Of a DNA stretch of 64,000 nt, positions 36,454 through 45,046 are shown one piece after another. Position 1 is the first letter of the stretch; every line of letters begins with the position of its first letter. The position numbers were made by a program, and so were the translations under genes. The stretch is from positions 1 through 64,000 of the forward strand of contig CBFHND010000003.1 of assembly GCA_965657085.1 (NCBI GenBank). The letters are read 5' to 3'. Source of the DNA: CBFHND01 sp965657085. GTDB taxonomy: Bacteria; Pseudomonadota; Alphaproteobacteria; Rhodobacterales; Rhodobacteraceae. The notes beneath the pieces are model-generated. The model had not been told where the DNA came from and made no database searches. It saw only the letters and a program-made list of their open reading frames with translations.

Positions 36454-37145
36454 CAGGTGCGCGCCGCCTCAAAAGCAGCCCAGGCGGTTTCAAACTCTGC
36501 AAAGGTGATCCGCTTGCCCTTGACCGCATCAAAGACAATCGTCTCGGATCGCACAAGGGTGGCGATGGCATCGGCCAGCTTGGGGATCACGTCCTCTGGC
36601 ACCACCACACCACCGTGACGATCCGCATGGACCAGATCGCCCGGAGAGATGTCCATGCCGTGGATGCGCACGGGCTGGTCGTAGTCCACAACATGCACAA
36701 AGCCGTGGCTTGGCCCGATGGACCCGGCGACCACCGGATAACCTTCGGCCAGATCACCCAGATCGCGCATCACCCCATCGGTGAGGGTGCCCGCGAGGCC
36801 GAAGGCCTTGTGGATGTTGGTGTTGACCTCACCCCAATAGGCACCGATGGCGGCAGGCACATCCAAATCCTGCACCACACAGACAGCGGGGCGCGGGCCT
36901 TCGGACATGTATTTGTAATAAGCCATACGCCGCGCCTTGATCACGTTCGGTGCTTCCTGCGGCGGCGCCACTGCGCGGATGCGCGCAGTGCGGGCATAAC
37001 CAACCATCACGCCTGAAGGATCAGAAGCCAGCATCGTGCCACGGGTAAAGGCGTTGAAGCCGCGCCCGCCTTGCGCCACCTCAATGGCGTTGCAGACGGT
37101 GGGGGTATCCACGCCACGCAACAGATCGACAAGCGCCGCGTCCAT
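36453..37145 (-). CDS. RraA-family aldolase/decarboxylase-like protein
   Basis: The 230-residue protein has the RraA fold with GVMRDLGDLAEGYPVVAGSI and the metal-proximal DLVHADRHGGVVVPEDV. Catalytic relatives are 4-hydroxy-4-methyl-2-oxoglutarate/oxaloacetate aldolases, whereas RraA itself regulates RNase E. The Arg-Asp and Asp motifs are kept, so an enzymatic role cleaving a 2-oxo acid product of this pathway is likely. The start overlaps the upstream stop (37145). Confidence 0.88.
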   Translation of the reverse strand: MDAALVDLLRGVDTPTVCNAIEVAQGGRGFNAFTRGTMLASDPSGVMVGYARTARIRAVAPPQEAPNVIKARRMAYYKYMSEGPRPAVCVVQDLDVPAAIGAYWGEVNTNIHKAFGLAGTLTDGVMRDLGDLAEGYPVVAGSIGPSHGFVHVVDYDQPVRIHGMDISPGDLVHADRHGGVVVPEDVIPKLADAIATLVRSETIVFDAVKGKRITFAEFETAWAAFEAART

Positions 37146-38272
37146 CACCCGGCCCCCACCATGGTTGCGCCTTCGCACAGGGCCGACAGCTTGGCATAGG
37201 CGATGTCGGGGTCCACGGCGCCAAAGCCCGCGAAGGTACCGAACCCGCAATCGCTGCCCGCGATCACCCGGTCCGCGCCTACAATGTCGGTGAACCGTTC
37301 AAGCCGTTGCGCCACGACCTGCGGGTGTTCGACGAAATTCGTGGTGGTGTCGACCACGCCCGGCACCAGCACCTTGTCATCGGGGATATCGCCCTTGCGG
37401 TCGCGGAACACGGCCCATTCGTGGGCATGGCGCGGGTTCGAGGTTTCAAACAGCACATAGCGCGCCTTGGCCGCCATCAGGGTGTCAAACACCTTGTCCA
37501 TACCGATGTCACACACATGCGGTCCTTCATAGTTGCCCCAGCAGATGTGGATGCGCACCTTGTCCGCTGGCACGTCCGACAGCGCATGGTTCAGTGCCTC
37601 GACATGCGCGCCCGCGATCTTGAGGAACTCTGCATCGCTGAGATCATTGAACAGCATGTGCCGCGACAGCGCCAGATCGGGGCAATCCAGTTGCAGATCG
37701 AGGCCCGCGGCCACGATGGTTTCGTATTCCTCTTTCATCGCATCGGCCAAAGCGGCCAGGTAGGCATCGCGCGTCGCGTAGTGATCGTTTTGCAGGAACA
37801 GCGAAATGACACCGGGGCTGGCCGCATTCATGAAGCCCCGCGTGGCTCCGTGCTGGGCCATGGCGGCCTTGAGGTTGGTGATGTCTTTTTCCAACTCGCC
37901 CTGCCCTTTGCTACGCACCTCGCCTGTGCACATGGGGCGCGCGTATTTGGGCGTACCGCCATCCTCGGCCAACCGCTTGAGAAAGGTGGGAAACTGTTTC
38001 AGGTCGGCTGGCGCATTGCGCGGGCTGTCGCCGGAAAAGCCGGTGTAGCGGTCCTTGACGTAGGTCGCATAGCTGATCTTGGAGGTCTCGCCGTCGCTGA
38101 CGATATCGACGCCCGCCGCCACCTGTTTGCGCACGGTTTCGGACACCGCTGCGGTCATACAGGCATCCAAGGCCGCCTGATCGTAGGGCGTGCCGTTTTC
38201 GCGGGCAAAGATGAAATCGACCACCTCTTGGGTGCGGGGCAGGCTGCCCACATGGGTTGTGGCGACACGCAT
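37145..38272 (-). CDS. MetE-like cobalamin-independent methionine synthase II family protein
   Basis: The 375-residue protein corresponds to the C-terminal half of MetE. It starts TTHVGSLPRTQEVVDFIFAR and keeps all zinc ligands: His242 and Cys244 (RIHICWGNYEG), Glu276 (LFETSNP) and Cys342 (AGSDCGFGTF). The N-terminal half that binds folate with the C-terminal barrel in MetE is absent. Relatives include core-MetE proteins and epoxyalkane:coenzyme M transferase, which activate thiols on zinc. In this catabolic context it may move a methyl group or thiol from the substrate rather than make methionine from methyl-folate. Confidence 0.88.
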   Translation of the reverse strand: MRVATTHVGSLPRTQEVVDFIFARENGTPYDQAALDACMTAAVSETVRKQVAAGVDIVSDGETSKISYATYVKDRYTGFSGDSPRNAPADLKQFPTFLKRLAEDGGTPKYARPMCTGEVRSKGQGELEKDITNLKAAMAQHGATRGFMNAASPGVISLFLQNDHYATRDAYLAALADAMKEEYETIVAAGLDLQLDCPDLALSRHMLFNDLSDAEFLKIAGAHVEALNHALSDVPADKVRIHICWGNYEGPHVCDIGMDKVFDTLMAAKARYVLFETSNPRHAHEWAVFRDRKGDIPDDKVLVPGVVDTTTNFVEHPQVVAQRLERFTDIVGADRVIAGSDCGFGTFAGFGAVDPDIAYAKLSALCEGATMVGAG

Positions 38273-38282
38273 GGCGTACTCC

Positions 38283-38885
38283 TTAGATCTTGCGCGCCAT
38301 CAAGACGCTGTGGCGGTTCGTTTCGGGGTCTTCGGCCAGAAACCCGGTCAGGCGCAGGCCGTTGTCTTCCAGACAGGTGGCGTATTCGGCGGGCGAGAGC
38401 GACGCGTGATAGACAGGCTCGTCGCCGACGGTGCCCTGCACCTCACCCGCCTCCGGCCCCACGGTCAGCATCAGGACACCGCCCTGCCCCAGATGATGTG
38501 CCATGCGCGCAATGCACCTGCGTTGATCTTCTGCCGTCAGGTGGAAAAAGCTGTTCCAGGCGATGATGCCATCAAAGGTCTCGCCCAGATCAAGGCTGCG
38601 CATGTCGGCTTGCCGCCAGTCTCCATCCGGCCAACGGGCGCGCGCCAACTGCAACATCCTGTCCGAGAAATCGACACCCGTGACGGCAAACCCCTCGGCC
38701 ATGAACCAGCGCGCGATCGGCTCCCCCGCGCCGCAGCCAAGATCAAGCACACGGGCCCCGGGCGGCAACCCGGCGGTAAAGCGCGCCAGCCACCGCGCCT
38801 CGAACAAGGCACGCGAGCGTCGCGCGTCATAGACCGAAGCCTGACGGTCATAGGTGCCTTGGATATCCTCGGGTTTGGCTGTCAT
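38283..38885 (-). CDS. class I SAM-dependent methyltransferase
   Basis: The 200-residue protein has motif I VLDLGCGAGEPIARWFM, the following GVDFSDRMLQLARARW and a FDGIIAWNSFFHLTAEDQRR motif IV region. It resembles small-molecule methyltransferases of the UbiE/Methyltransf_25 type. It starts at the ATG overlapping the cupin stop by four bases. Side by side with a MetE-like zinc protein, it may act on the same methylated intermediate or recycle S-adenosylhomocysteine-linked methyl groups; this is inference. Confidence 0.9.
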   Translation of the reverse strand: MTAKPEDIQGTYDRQASVYDARRSRALFEARWLARFTAGLPPGARVLDLGCGAGEPIARWFMAEGFAVTGVDFSDRMLQLARARWPDGDWRQADMRSLDLGETFDGIIAWNSFFHLTAEDQRRCIARMAHHLGQGGVLMLTVGPEAGEVQGTVGDEPVYHASLSPAEYATCLEDNGLRLTGFLAEDPETNRHSVLMARKI

Positions 38886-39847
38886 CCGGTCCACGTGGGC
38901 CCTGCGGGATCATCCGTCGCCACAATGTGATAAAGCGATGCCTCCCCCGACATGGATGGCACCGCGGTGTGCATCAGGTTTTCCGGCACGCTCATGGTGT
39001 CGCCGGGCGCCAGAACGGTTTCGCCACCGTCCCAGATCACCCGCCAATGGCCGCGCATGGGCATCAGAACCGAAGGCCGGTCATGCTTGTGCTTTCGTTC
39101 CGAGGCGCTGGACCGGGTCACGAGATCGACCTCAAAACCGGGCTTGTCGCGGATGATCCCGGTCTCGCCAATCACCTTCACGGGGCGGTCCTTGGCCAGG
39201 GCAACCATATCCCAATACCGCCGCACGCCCATACCGACGACCTGCATCGGCGACATTTCGGGAAAGGTTTTCAATTCGGCATCCGACAGCACCTGCATGG
39301 GGGCCACGTCGTCGGGCAACGCATCGCCCGCCTTGGTGTCGTAAAGCTGACCATTCTCGCCCAGAACCAGACCGTGATCCTGTGCATCTTCGATCACCTG
39401 CGGTGCCCAGATCACACCGCCGCCTGCGTCGTCACCCCCGAGGATCGCCATGATCATTCCGTAATCGGTGCCGATGTTCTCGAACCCGCGAAAGATGCCG
39501 GTGGGCAGGTTGATGATATCCCCCTCTTCCAGCACCACCTCGCCCGCATCGCCATAGCGACCCCAGAAAAACCGCCAACGCCCCGACAGGACAAAGAACA
39601 CCTCGGCCGTGCGGTGGCTGTGCAGGCTGTTGCGGCACTTGGGCGGCTGGCCCGCCGCCCCGATGTTGAAGCCATGGGGGATGGCGATGTGCACGTGCTG
39701 ATCAGGGCTTTCTGATACGCCGCCACCGATGATGGTGAAGTTTTCCTTTTGATCGCTGCCGGGAGTGTGGGCATCGATAAAGGCGGTTTTGCACGGGCGC
39801 AGATCGCCATAGCGCACGATGCGCGGTTCCATGTCCTGGGGTGTCAT
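38882..39847 (-). CDS. cupin protein with two beta-barrel halves
   Basis: The 321-residue protein has two cupin regions. The first (about 55-145) holds SLHSHRTAEVFFVLSGRW with further metal ligands; the second (about 240-315) holds RKHKHDRPSVLMPMRGHWRV and VPENLMHTAVPS. Layout recalls bicupin dioxygenases (gentisate-type) or sugar isomerases. The first motif shows the HSH...E pattern of a metal site. It has GGAGG upstream of the ATG at 39847 and is embedded in the catabolic run. Reaction unknown. Confidence 0.82.
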   Translation of the reverse strand: MTPQDMEPRIVRYGDLRPCKTAFIDAHTPGSDQKENFTIIGGGVSESPDQHVHIAIPHGFNIGAAGQPPKCRNSLHSHRTAEVFFVLSGRWRFFWGRYGDAGEVVLEEGDIINLPTGIFRGFENIGTDYGMIMAILGGDDAGGGVIWAPQVIEDAQDHGLVLGENGQLYDTKAGDALPDDVAPMQVLSDAELKTFPEMSPMQVVGMGVRRYWDMVALAKDRPVKVIGETGIIRDKPGFEVDLVTRSSASERKHKHDRPSVLMPMRGHWRVIWDGGETVLAPGDTMSVPENLMHTAVPSMSGEASLYHIVATDDPAGPTWTG

Positions 39848-39860
39848 CGCGTGTCCTCCC

Positions 39861-40829
39861 TCAACCCGTGGCCAGCAGGATCTGTTTCCAGATCGCAGTT
39901 TCATCAAAAAGCGCGTATTCCCGGCGCAGGCCCCACGGGCCGAATTCCGCATGGGATATGCCCAGTACATAGACCTCGGCCCCCGTGGGTGCGCCGAAAT
40001 AGCCCCATCCGTCATGTTTGCCATGCAAGGCCCAGCGGATCGCGACACGCGGCGGCATCTTGTCATCGGTGCGCCCGATCTGGTGGTCGATGGAGAAGGT
40101 CGCATCGGGAAAGGACGCGCGCAGGCCCATCCAGAACCGATCAACCGGGCCGGTGCCGTGGCCGGTGCTGCCGCCGGGGTATTCCGATTGCACGGCCCGG
40201 TCGTATTCCGCCGGGATCACCGCCATGTCCGCACCCATGATCCGGGTCAGGATGTCAGCGTATTTGACGCCCCATTCGTTGTCGTTGCCGCGCCCTGTGT
40301 AGGGGCCGGGCCGATCCGTGGCGGGCGTCAGGGGGCGCACGCACTGCTCCGGCCCGCCTTCGGCTGCGATCAGGTTGGCGGCATAATCCTTGGCGTCCCA
40401 TCCCAGCTGTTGCACGATCGCGGTCTGGTCACGGATCAGCCATTCGTCGTTGATCTGGTCGTTGATCGCGTGACAGTCAGCGATGATGCGATACTGCAGT
40501 TTTTTGCCCGTAGCCTTGCCATAAACCCCGTCCGCCAGATGCGTCGCGGTGCTGAGGATGCGGTGGCTCGACAACATCCCTTCCTCTGGTGTCCCGCTCC
40601 AGATCACGTCTTCGCCCAGCAGCGTCCGGTCGGGAAATTCCGCAAGCGTGGCCATGGTGGCCCCGATCACCTTTTCATTGCCAATCACAACGGACCCCGG
40701 GGACCGCACCACGATATCGGGGCTGTAATAGTGGTGCAGCGTGGCGATGCCGCGGTCTTCCCATATCTCCTTGGTGATGCCGATGATATAATCGGGGAAG
40801 TCCGTCCAGCGGTTGGAGAAACCTTTCAT
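39861..40829 (-). CDS. double SnoaL-like (polyketide cyclase/NTF2-fold) protein
   Basis: The 322-residue protein has two SnoaL/NTF2-like cone folds, about 10-150 and 190-320. The first includes YSPDIVVRSPGSVVIGNEKV; the second includes FSIDHQIGRTDDKMPPRVAI and GAEVYVLGISHAEF. SnoaL-fold enzymes catalyse aldol cyclisations, isomerisations or hydrations, often by a His/Asp pair. The stop overlaps the LacI gene by four bases. It is a distant paralogue of the 348-residue protein in the same run. Confidence 0.8.
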   Translation of the reverse strand: MKGFSNRWTDFPDYIIGITKEIWEDRGIATLHHYYSPDIVVRSPGSVVIGNEKVIGATMATLAEFPDRTLLGEDVIWSGTPEEGMLSSHRILSTATHLADGVYGKATGKKLQYRIIADCHAINDQINDEWLIRDQTAIVQQLGWDAKDYAANLIAAEGGPEQCVRPLTPATDRPGPYTGRGNDNEWGVKYADILTRIMGADMAVIPAEYDRAVQSEYPGGSTGHGTGPVDRFWMGLRASFPDATFSIDHQIGRTDDKMPPRVAIRWALHGKHDGWGYFGAPTGAEVYVLGISHAEFGPWGLRREYALFDETAIWKQILLATG

Positions 40830-41845
40830 GTGCCTGTTCCTTCGGGCAAGCGGGCAGAGCCGCGAATTTTCAAGGGGCCGGGGATTTCGACCTGTTGCGG
40901 GGCCGCGTCCGATGCCGTGACGCGGGCCATCAGTATCTCGACCGTGCGCTCGACCATCTGGCGCGCGGGCTGGCGCACGGTGGTCAGGTCATAGCTGGGC
41001 CACGCGGACAGGCTCACATCATCGTAACCTACCACGCTGACATCCTGTGGCACCTTCAACCCCAGTTCAAACCGCAGCACATCCATCACGGCAAAGGCCA
41101 TATGATCGTTGGCCACGAACACGGCGTCAGGTTTGATCTCACTGCCGAACATACGCCGCGTGGCCTCTGCCGCCTGATCGAATTTGAAGTTGCCGCAATC
41201 GCGGGCGAACAGGCTTTGGCCTGCTGCCTGCAGCCCCGCCAGAAACCCCGCCTCCCGGTCACGTTGTGTCGAGGCACCTTCCCAGCCCGCGATGTGGGCG
41301 ATGCGTTGATGCCCCCCGGCAATCAGGAACTCGGCCAGCGCCTTGCCCCCTGCGAAGTTGTCCGACGTCACCGATGACAACCGCGCATCATCCTGCCCGC
41401 GGTTGAACAGAACGATGGGAATACCCGCCGCCTCGCAGCGCGATGTCAGGTCATTGGACATGCCAACCGAGGCCGCAATGATCCCGTCCACCTGATAATC
41501 CAGCAATTCGTCGATCACGTCCTGAACGCCGTCTTCATCGTTCCCCGCCATGAAGACCAGCACGTGATAGCCCTGCGCCTGCAAGGCCTTTGACAGCTCT
41601 TCCAGTGCTTCCGGGTAAAACTGGTTTTCCAGATAGGCCACAACCAACCCGATGATCCGGCTTTGCCCGGTGTTAAGCGATCGCGCCAACACATTGGGAC
41701 GATAACCCAAGGCATTGGCGGCCTCGCGCACCCGCTTGGCAGTCTCGCGGCTGACCGAGGCGCCGGGCGTGAACACCCGGCTGACCGCCGAACGCGACAC
41801 GCCCGCCCGTTCGGCCACCTGCAGGGATGTGACACGCACCCCCAT
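40826..41845 (-). CDS. LacI-family transcriptional regulator
   Basis: The 339-residue protein has an N-terminal LacI HTH (TSLQVAERAGVSRSAVSRVF), the hinge NVLARSLNTGQSRIIGLVVA, and a periplasmic-binding-protein-like effector domain. The ATG at 41845 overlaps the SDR stop. It is encoded inside the cluster it presumably controls. A perfect LacI-type palindrome precedes the first gene of the run at 50369-50388. The effector is probably the imported compound or a derivative. Confidence 0.94.
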   Translation of the reverse strand: MGVRVTSLQVAERAGVSRSAVSRVFTPGASVSRETAKRVREAANALGYRPNVLARSLNTGQSRIIGLVVAYLENQFYPEALEELSKALQAQGYHVLVFMAGNDEDGVQDVIDELLDYQVDGIIAASVGMSNDLTSRCEAAGIPIVLFNRGQDDARLSSVTSDNFAGGKALAEFLIAGGHQRIAHIAGWEGASTQRDREAGFLAGLQAAGQSLFARDCGNFKFDQAAEATRRMFGSEIKPDAVFVANDHMAFAVMDVLRFELGLKVPQDVSVVGYDDVSLSAWPSYDLTTVRQPARQMVERTVEILMARVTASDAAPQQVEIPGPLKIRGSARLPEGTGT

Positions 41846-42603
41846 CAGTCCGCCGTCCAGCCGCCATCGACCATCATCGCGGTGCCCGTGACCATGCCGC
41901 TGGCGTCCGAGGCAAGGTAGAGGGTCGCGCCCATGATGTCGCTGACTTCGCCCACGCGGTCGAGCTTGATCTTGTCCATGATCCACGCGCGTTTGTCGGG
42001 ATCGTTGAAGGTGGGTTCGGTCAGCGGCGTGCGGATGAAGGTGGGGCAGATGGTGTTGATGCGAATGCCCGCCTTGCCCCATTCGATGGCCATGGATTTG
42101 ACCATGCCTTCGACCGCATGTTTCGACGCGCAATAAACGGCGCGGTCGGGTCCGCCCACATGGCCCATCTGACTGCTGATATGGATGATCGACCCGCGCG
42201 TACCTGCTGCGATCATCGCCCGCGCCGTATAGGACGACAGGAAATAGGCAGCCTTGACGTTGATATCCATCACCACATCATAATCGGCTGCGTCAGTTTC
42301 CACCGCCGCCGAATGCCGGGCCAGCCCTGCAGAATTCAATACGATATCGTATGGTTTGGCGCAGGCGGCCTCCACCGCCGCAAGGTCGGTCTGGTCCAGC
42401 ACCAGCGCCTCGGCGCTGTGGCCAGCAGCGTGCAATGCCGCCACCGCATCCGACAGCACATCCGCGCGCCGCGCCGCACACACCACATGCGCCCCGGCCT
42501 CGGCCAAGGCTGCGGCACAGCCCAGCCCGATGCCCGAAGAGGCCCCGGTGACCAATGCACGCTTACCACTCAGATCGAATGTCGGTGTCTTCGGCAAATC
42601 CAC
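41845..42603 (-). CDS. short-chain dehydrogenase/reductase
   Basis: The 252-residue classical SDR has the cofactor motif ALVTGASSGIGLGCAAALAE, the NAG variant VLNSAGLARHS, and the catalytic triad in IIHISSQMGHVGGPDRAVYC plus ASKHAVEGM. The Arg after the Gly-rich turn (CAARRADVL) hints at NADP(H). It probably oxidises or reduces a hydroxyl/keto group of the substrate. Start and stop overlap neighbours by one to three bases. Confidence 0.93.
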   Translation of the reverse strand: MDLPKTPTFDLSGKRALVTGASSGIGLGCAAALAEAGAHVVCAARRADVLSDAVAALHAAGHSAEALVLDQTDLAAVEAACAKPYDIVLNSAGLARHSAAVETDAADYDVVMDINVKAAYFLSSYTARAMIAAGTRGSIIHISSQMGHVGGPDRAVYCASKHAVEGMVKSMAIEWGKAGIRINTICPTFIRTPLTEPTFNDPDKRAWIMDKIKLDRVGEVSDIMGATLYLASDASGMVTGTAMMVDGGWTAD

Positions 42604-43649
42604 TATAGCGCCCTCCCTGTCTGGGGATCGAACCCGACCCGCGCGGTGTTGAATTCACGCATCCGCGCGAACACGTCCACGCCAATTTGGTCGTACATGT
42701 GCAAAAGGTCCACCAGCACCCAGTTTTCCCGGATCAACCCGCTTTCCACCCGCCAGAAATCAAGGCTGCGCATCTCGATCTTCTTGCCCAGGGGCGGAAT
42801 GCCCAACCAACCGTCGTGGGTGATCGATTGGTACATGTCGGGCCAGCCCGTGACCGCCGCATAGTTGCGGTCACCGAAGAAATGATAGGTGATTTCACCC
42901 ACATATTGGCCGCGGTCCGGCATCCCGTTCAGAAACGGTTTCTGGTGCCACTTGCGAAAGCCATCGATGCCCCGACCCGATCCAATGCCCGAAGGCCCGT
43001 ACCACATCATGCGCGGATGCCAGAAACGCGGCATTTCCATCACCTCAGGTCCGCCTTGGCTGGGATGCCGTTTCATATGCTCCAGCATGTCGATGATATG
43101 CTGGCAGGTCGCCTGCCCGGCTTTGGCATCATAAGGTCCCGGCACGATGCCATCGCAACTGGCAGGCCCCGGCACATGCCATTCGCGGCCGAGGCTCGGT
43201 ACCATGGGCCATGCACCGGCCTGCATCATCACCTCGGGAATGTCCCAAAGCGCCTGCATCTCGATGATCTTGCCGTCTTCGAAGCGATAGAATTCGTGAA
43301 AGCGCATGTGCGCGATGTGCCCCGTGAGCGGGATATCCAGCCACGGTGCGGCAAAGGTGCCGGTGTAGAACCCGCCACAGCCAACCCAATCGGCCCCTTC
43401 GGGCGTGGGCCCGGCCATCACGATATGGTCGCGGCGCTCCATATCCGGCCACGCCGACACCAGCGGCGCATAGACGTGATCAACATAGGCATCGACGCCC
43501 TTGATCGTCTCGAACGGAAAGGCGAGGCGAAACACCACATCCGGCGCGCAGAGGCCGTGCAACGTCCGGCGCACCACATCCAGATCGAAGTCATATAAGG
43601 CCGCGCACAGCGGCTGGATCAGCGTCTTGTGGGTGGAATGTCTGTCCAT
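42603..43649 (-). CDS. double SnoaL-like (NTF2-fold) protein
   Basis: The 348-residue protein has two SnoaL-like halves (about 15-150 and 185-335). The second half ends with EMRSLDFWRVESGLIRENWV and VDLLHMYDQIGVDVFARM, which aligns closely with the end of the small ester-cyclase protein at 45047. Clusters of three such proteins in one locus are unusual. It follows the HisD-like gene after 60 bases that hold a repeat and a hairpin. Reaction unknown; cyclase, isomerase or dehydratase are the family options. Confidence 0.8.
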   Translation of the reverse strand: MDRHSTHKTLIQPLCAALYDFDLDVVRRTLHGLCAPDVVFRLAFPFETIKGVDAYVDHVYAPLVSAWPDMERRDHIVMAGPTPEGADWVGCGGFYTGTFAAPWLDIPLTGHIAHMRFHEFYRFEDGKIIEMQALWDIPEVMMQAGAWPMVPSLGREWHVPGPASCDGIVPGPYDAKAGQATCQHIIDMLEHMKRHPSQGGPEVMEMPRFWHPRMMWYGPSGIGSGRGIDGFRKWHQKPFLNGMPDRGQYVGEITYHFFGDRNYAAVTGWPDMYQSITHDGWLGIPPLGKKIEMRSLDFWRVESGLIRENWVLVDLLHMYDQIGVDVFARMREFNTARVGFDPQTGRAL

Positions 43650-43650
43650 A

Positions 43651-43672
43651 TCTTCATCTTGCCAAATAAACT
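43651..43672. repeat. 22-base repeat copy, inverted relative to 45623-45644
   Basis: TCTTCATCTTGCCAAATAAA followed by CT is the reverse complement of the sequence at 45623-45644 with a single mismatch. The two copies flank the HisD-like and ester-cyclase genes. Similar motifs often end genes in roseobacters, so it may be a dispersed intergenic repeat. Confidence 0.7.
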
Positions 43673-43700
43673 TCGGGGGTCCGGGGGCAGAGCCCCCGAA
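43672..43700 (-). terminator. GC-rich hairpin between the HisD-like and SnoaL genes
   Basis: TTCGGGGG (43672-43679) pairs with CCCCCGAA (43693-43700); an alternative inner pairing GGGGGC/GCCCCC is also possible. There is no T-run, so it may attenuate transcription or protect mRNA ends inside the long operon rather than stop it fully. Confidence 0.5.
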
Positions 43701-43709
43701 TAGCGCCCC

Positions 43710-45038
43710 CTATTCCGCTGCGTCCCGTGCTGGGGCCCCCGTGCCATAGGGCACGTTCACACCGCCATAGCGGCGCACACGCAGGTTGCATTGTTCGGCA
43801 TGGCCCACGAACCCCTCCAACATGCACAGCCGCGACCCGTAAGCCCCGATCTCGGCGGCGGCCTCGTCGGTGGTGATCTTCTGATAGCTGTGCGTCTTGA
43901 GGAACTTGCCGACCCACAGGCCACCCGTATAACGCCCCGCCTTCTTGGTGGGCAGCGTGTGGTTTGTGCCGATCACCTTGTCGCCGTTTGCCACATTGGT
44001 GCGCGGCCCAAGAAACAGCGCGCCATAGCAGGTCATATGCTCAAGGAACCAATCATCGCGGTCAGTCATCACCTGGACATGCTCGCTGGCCACATCATCG
44101 GCCACCGCCAGCATCTCGTCATAAGTGTCGCACAGGATCACCTCGCCATAGTCGGCCCAACTGACCCGTGCCGTGTCGGCGGTTGGCAGGATGTCCAGAA
44201 TGCGGTCAATCTCGGCCAGGGTCGCATCGGCCAGCTTGCGGCTGTTGGTCAGCAGAACTGCGGGCGAGTTGTAGCCATGTTCGGCCTGTCCCAGAAGGTC
44301 GGTCGCGCACATCTCTGCGTCCACGGTGTCATCGGCGATCACCATGGTCTCGGTAGGCCCGGCAAAGAGGTCGATGCCCACCCGGCCGAACAACTGACGC
44401 TTGGCTTCGGCCACGAAGGCGTTGCCGGGACCGACCAGCATATGCACAGGCTCGATGGTTTCCGTGCCGATCGCCATGGCCCCCACGGCCTGAATGCCGC
44501 CCATAACGAATATCTCGTGCGCGCCGCCCAGATGCATGGCGGCGATCACGCCGGGGTTGGGTTTGCCCTGAAACGGCGGCGTGCAGGCCACGATGCGCGG
44601 CACACCCGCCACCGACGCCGTGGCCACCGACATATGCGCCGAGGCAACCATCGGAAACTTGCCACCCGGCACATAACACCCCACCGACTGCACCGGGATG
44701 TTCTTGTGGCCGAGGATCACACCCGGCATCGGCTCCACCTCGATATCGAGCATCGAGGCCCGCTGCGCCTCGGCGAACTTGCGCACCTGCTCTTGGGCAA
44801 ACTTGATGTCTGCCAGCTCGCGCGGGGTCAGCTGTGAGATCAGATCGTCAATCTCTTGCTGGCCGAGACGAAATGACGAGGGACTGTAGCCATCGAACTT
44901 TTCGCTCAGCGCACGCACCGCCACATCACCGCGCGCCTCGATGTCTGCGAGCGTCGCCTCGACCACCGCGCGGGTCTTGGCGTCGTCCTCGGCGCGCTCT
45001 GCATCGGGCTTGCCGCGTTTGAGATATTCAATGGTCAT
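43710..45038 (-). CDS. HisD-family zinc dehydrogenase (HpsN-like)
   Basis: The 442-residue protein is a histidinol dehydrogenase homologue that keeps the zinc ligands and catalytic bases: Gln251 and His254 (GQAEHGYNSPAVL), Glu319-His320 (ASEHVQVM), Asp353 (NGDKVIGTNHTLPT) and His413 (FVGHAEQC). Segments such as GRYTGGLWVGKFLKTHSYQ resemble HpsN, which oxidises 2,3-dihydroxypropane-1-sulfonate to sulfolactate. No other his genes are near and the context is catabolic, so it should oxidise a primary alcohol of the imported compound to a carboxylate. Sulfonate specificity is only suggested by similarity. It overlaps nothing but is eight bases from the ester-cyclase gene. Confidence 0.9.
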   Translation of the reverse strand: MTIEYLKRGKPDAERAEDDAKTRAVVEATLADIEARGDVAVRALSEKFDGYSPSSFRLGQQEIDDLISQLTPRELADIKFAQEQVRKFAEAQRASMLDIEVEPMPGVILGHKNIPVQSVGCYVPGGKFPMVASAHMSVATASVAGVPRIVACTPPFQGKPNPGVIAAMHLGGAHEIFVMGGIQAVGAMAIGTETIEPVHMLVGPGNAFVAEAKRQLFGRVGIDLFAGPTETMVIADDTVDAEMCATDLLGQAEHGYNSPAVLLTNSRKLADATLAEIDRILDILPTADTARVSWADYGEVILCDTYDEMLAVADDVASEHVQVMTDRDDWFLEHMTCYGALFLGPRTNVANGDKVIGTNHTLPTKKAGRYTGGLWVGKFLKTHSYQKITTDEAAAEIGAYGSRLCMLEGFVGHAEQCNLRVRRYGGVNVPYGTGAPARDAAE

Positions 45039-45046
45039 ACTTCACC

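Noticed and set aside
43710..45038. Annotation as histidine biosynthesis hisD
   Set aside because: No other his genes nearby, and the surrounding importer and catabolic genes point to a HpsN-like dehydrogenase.
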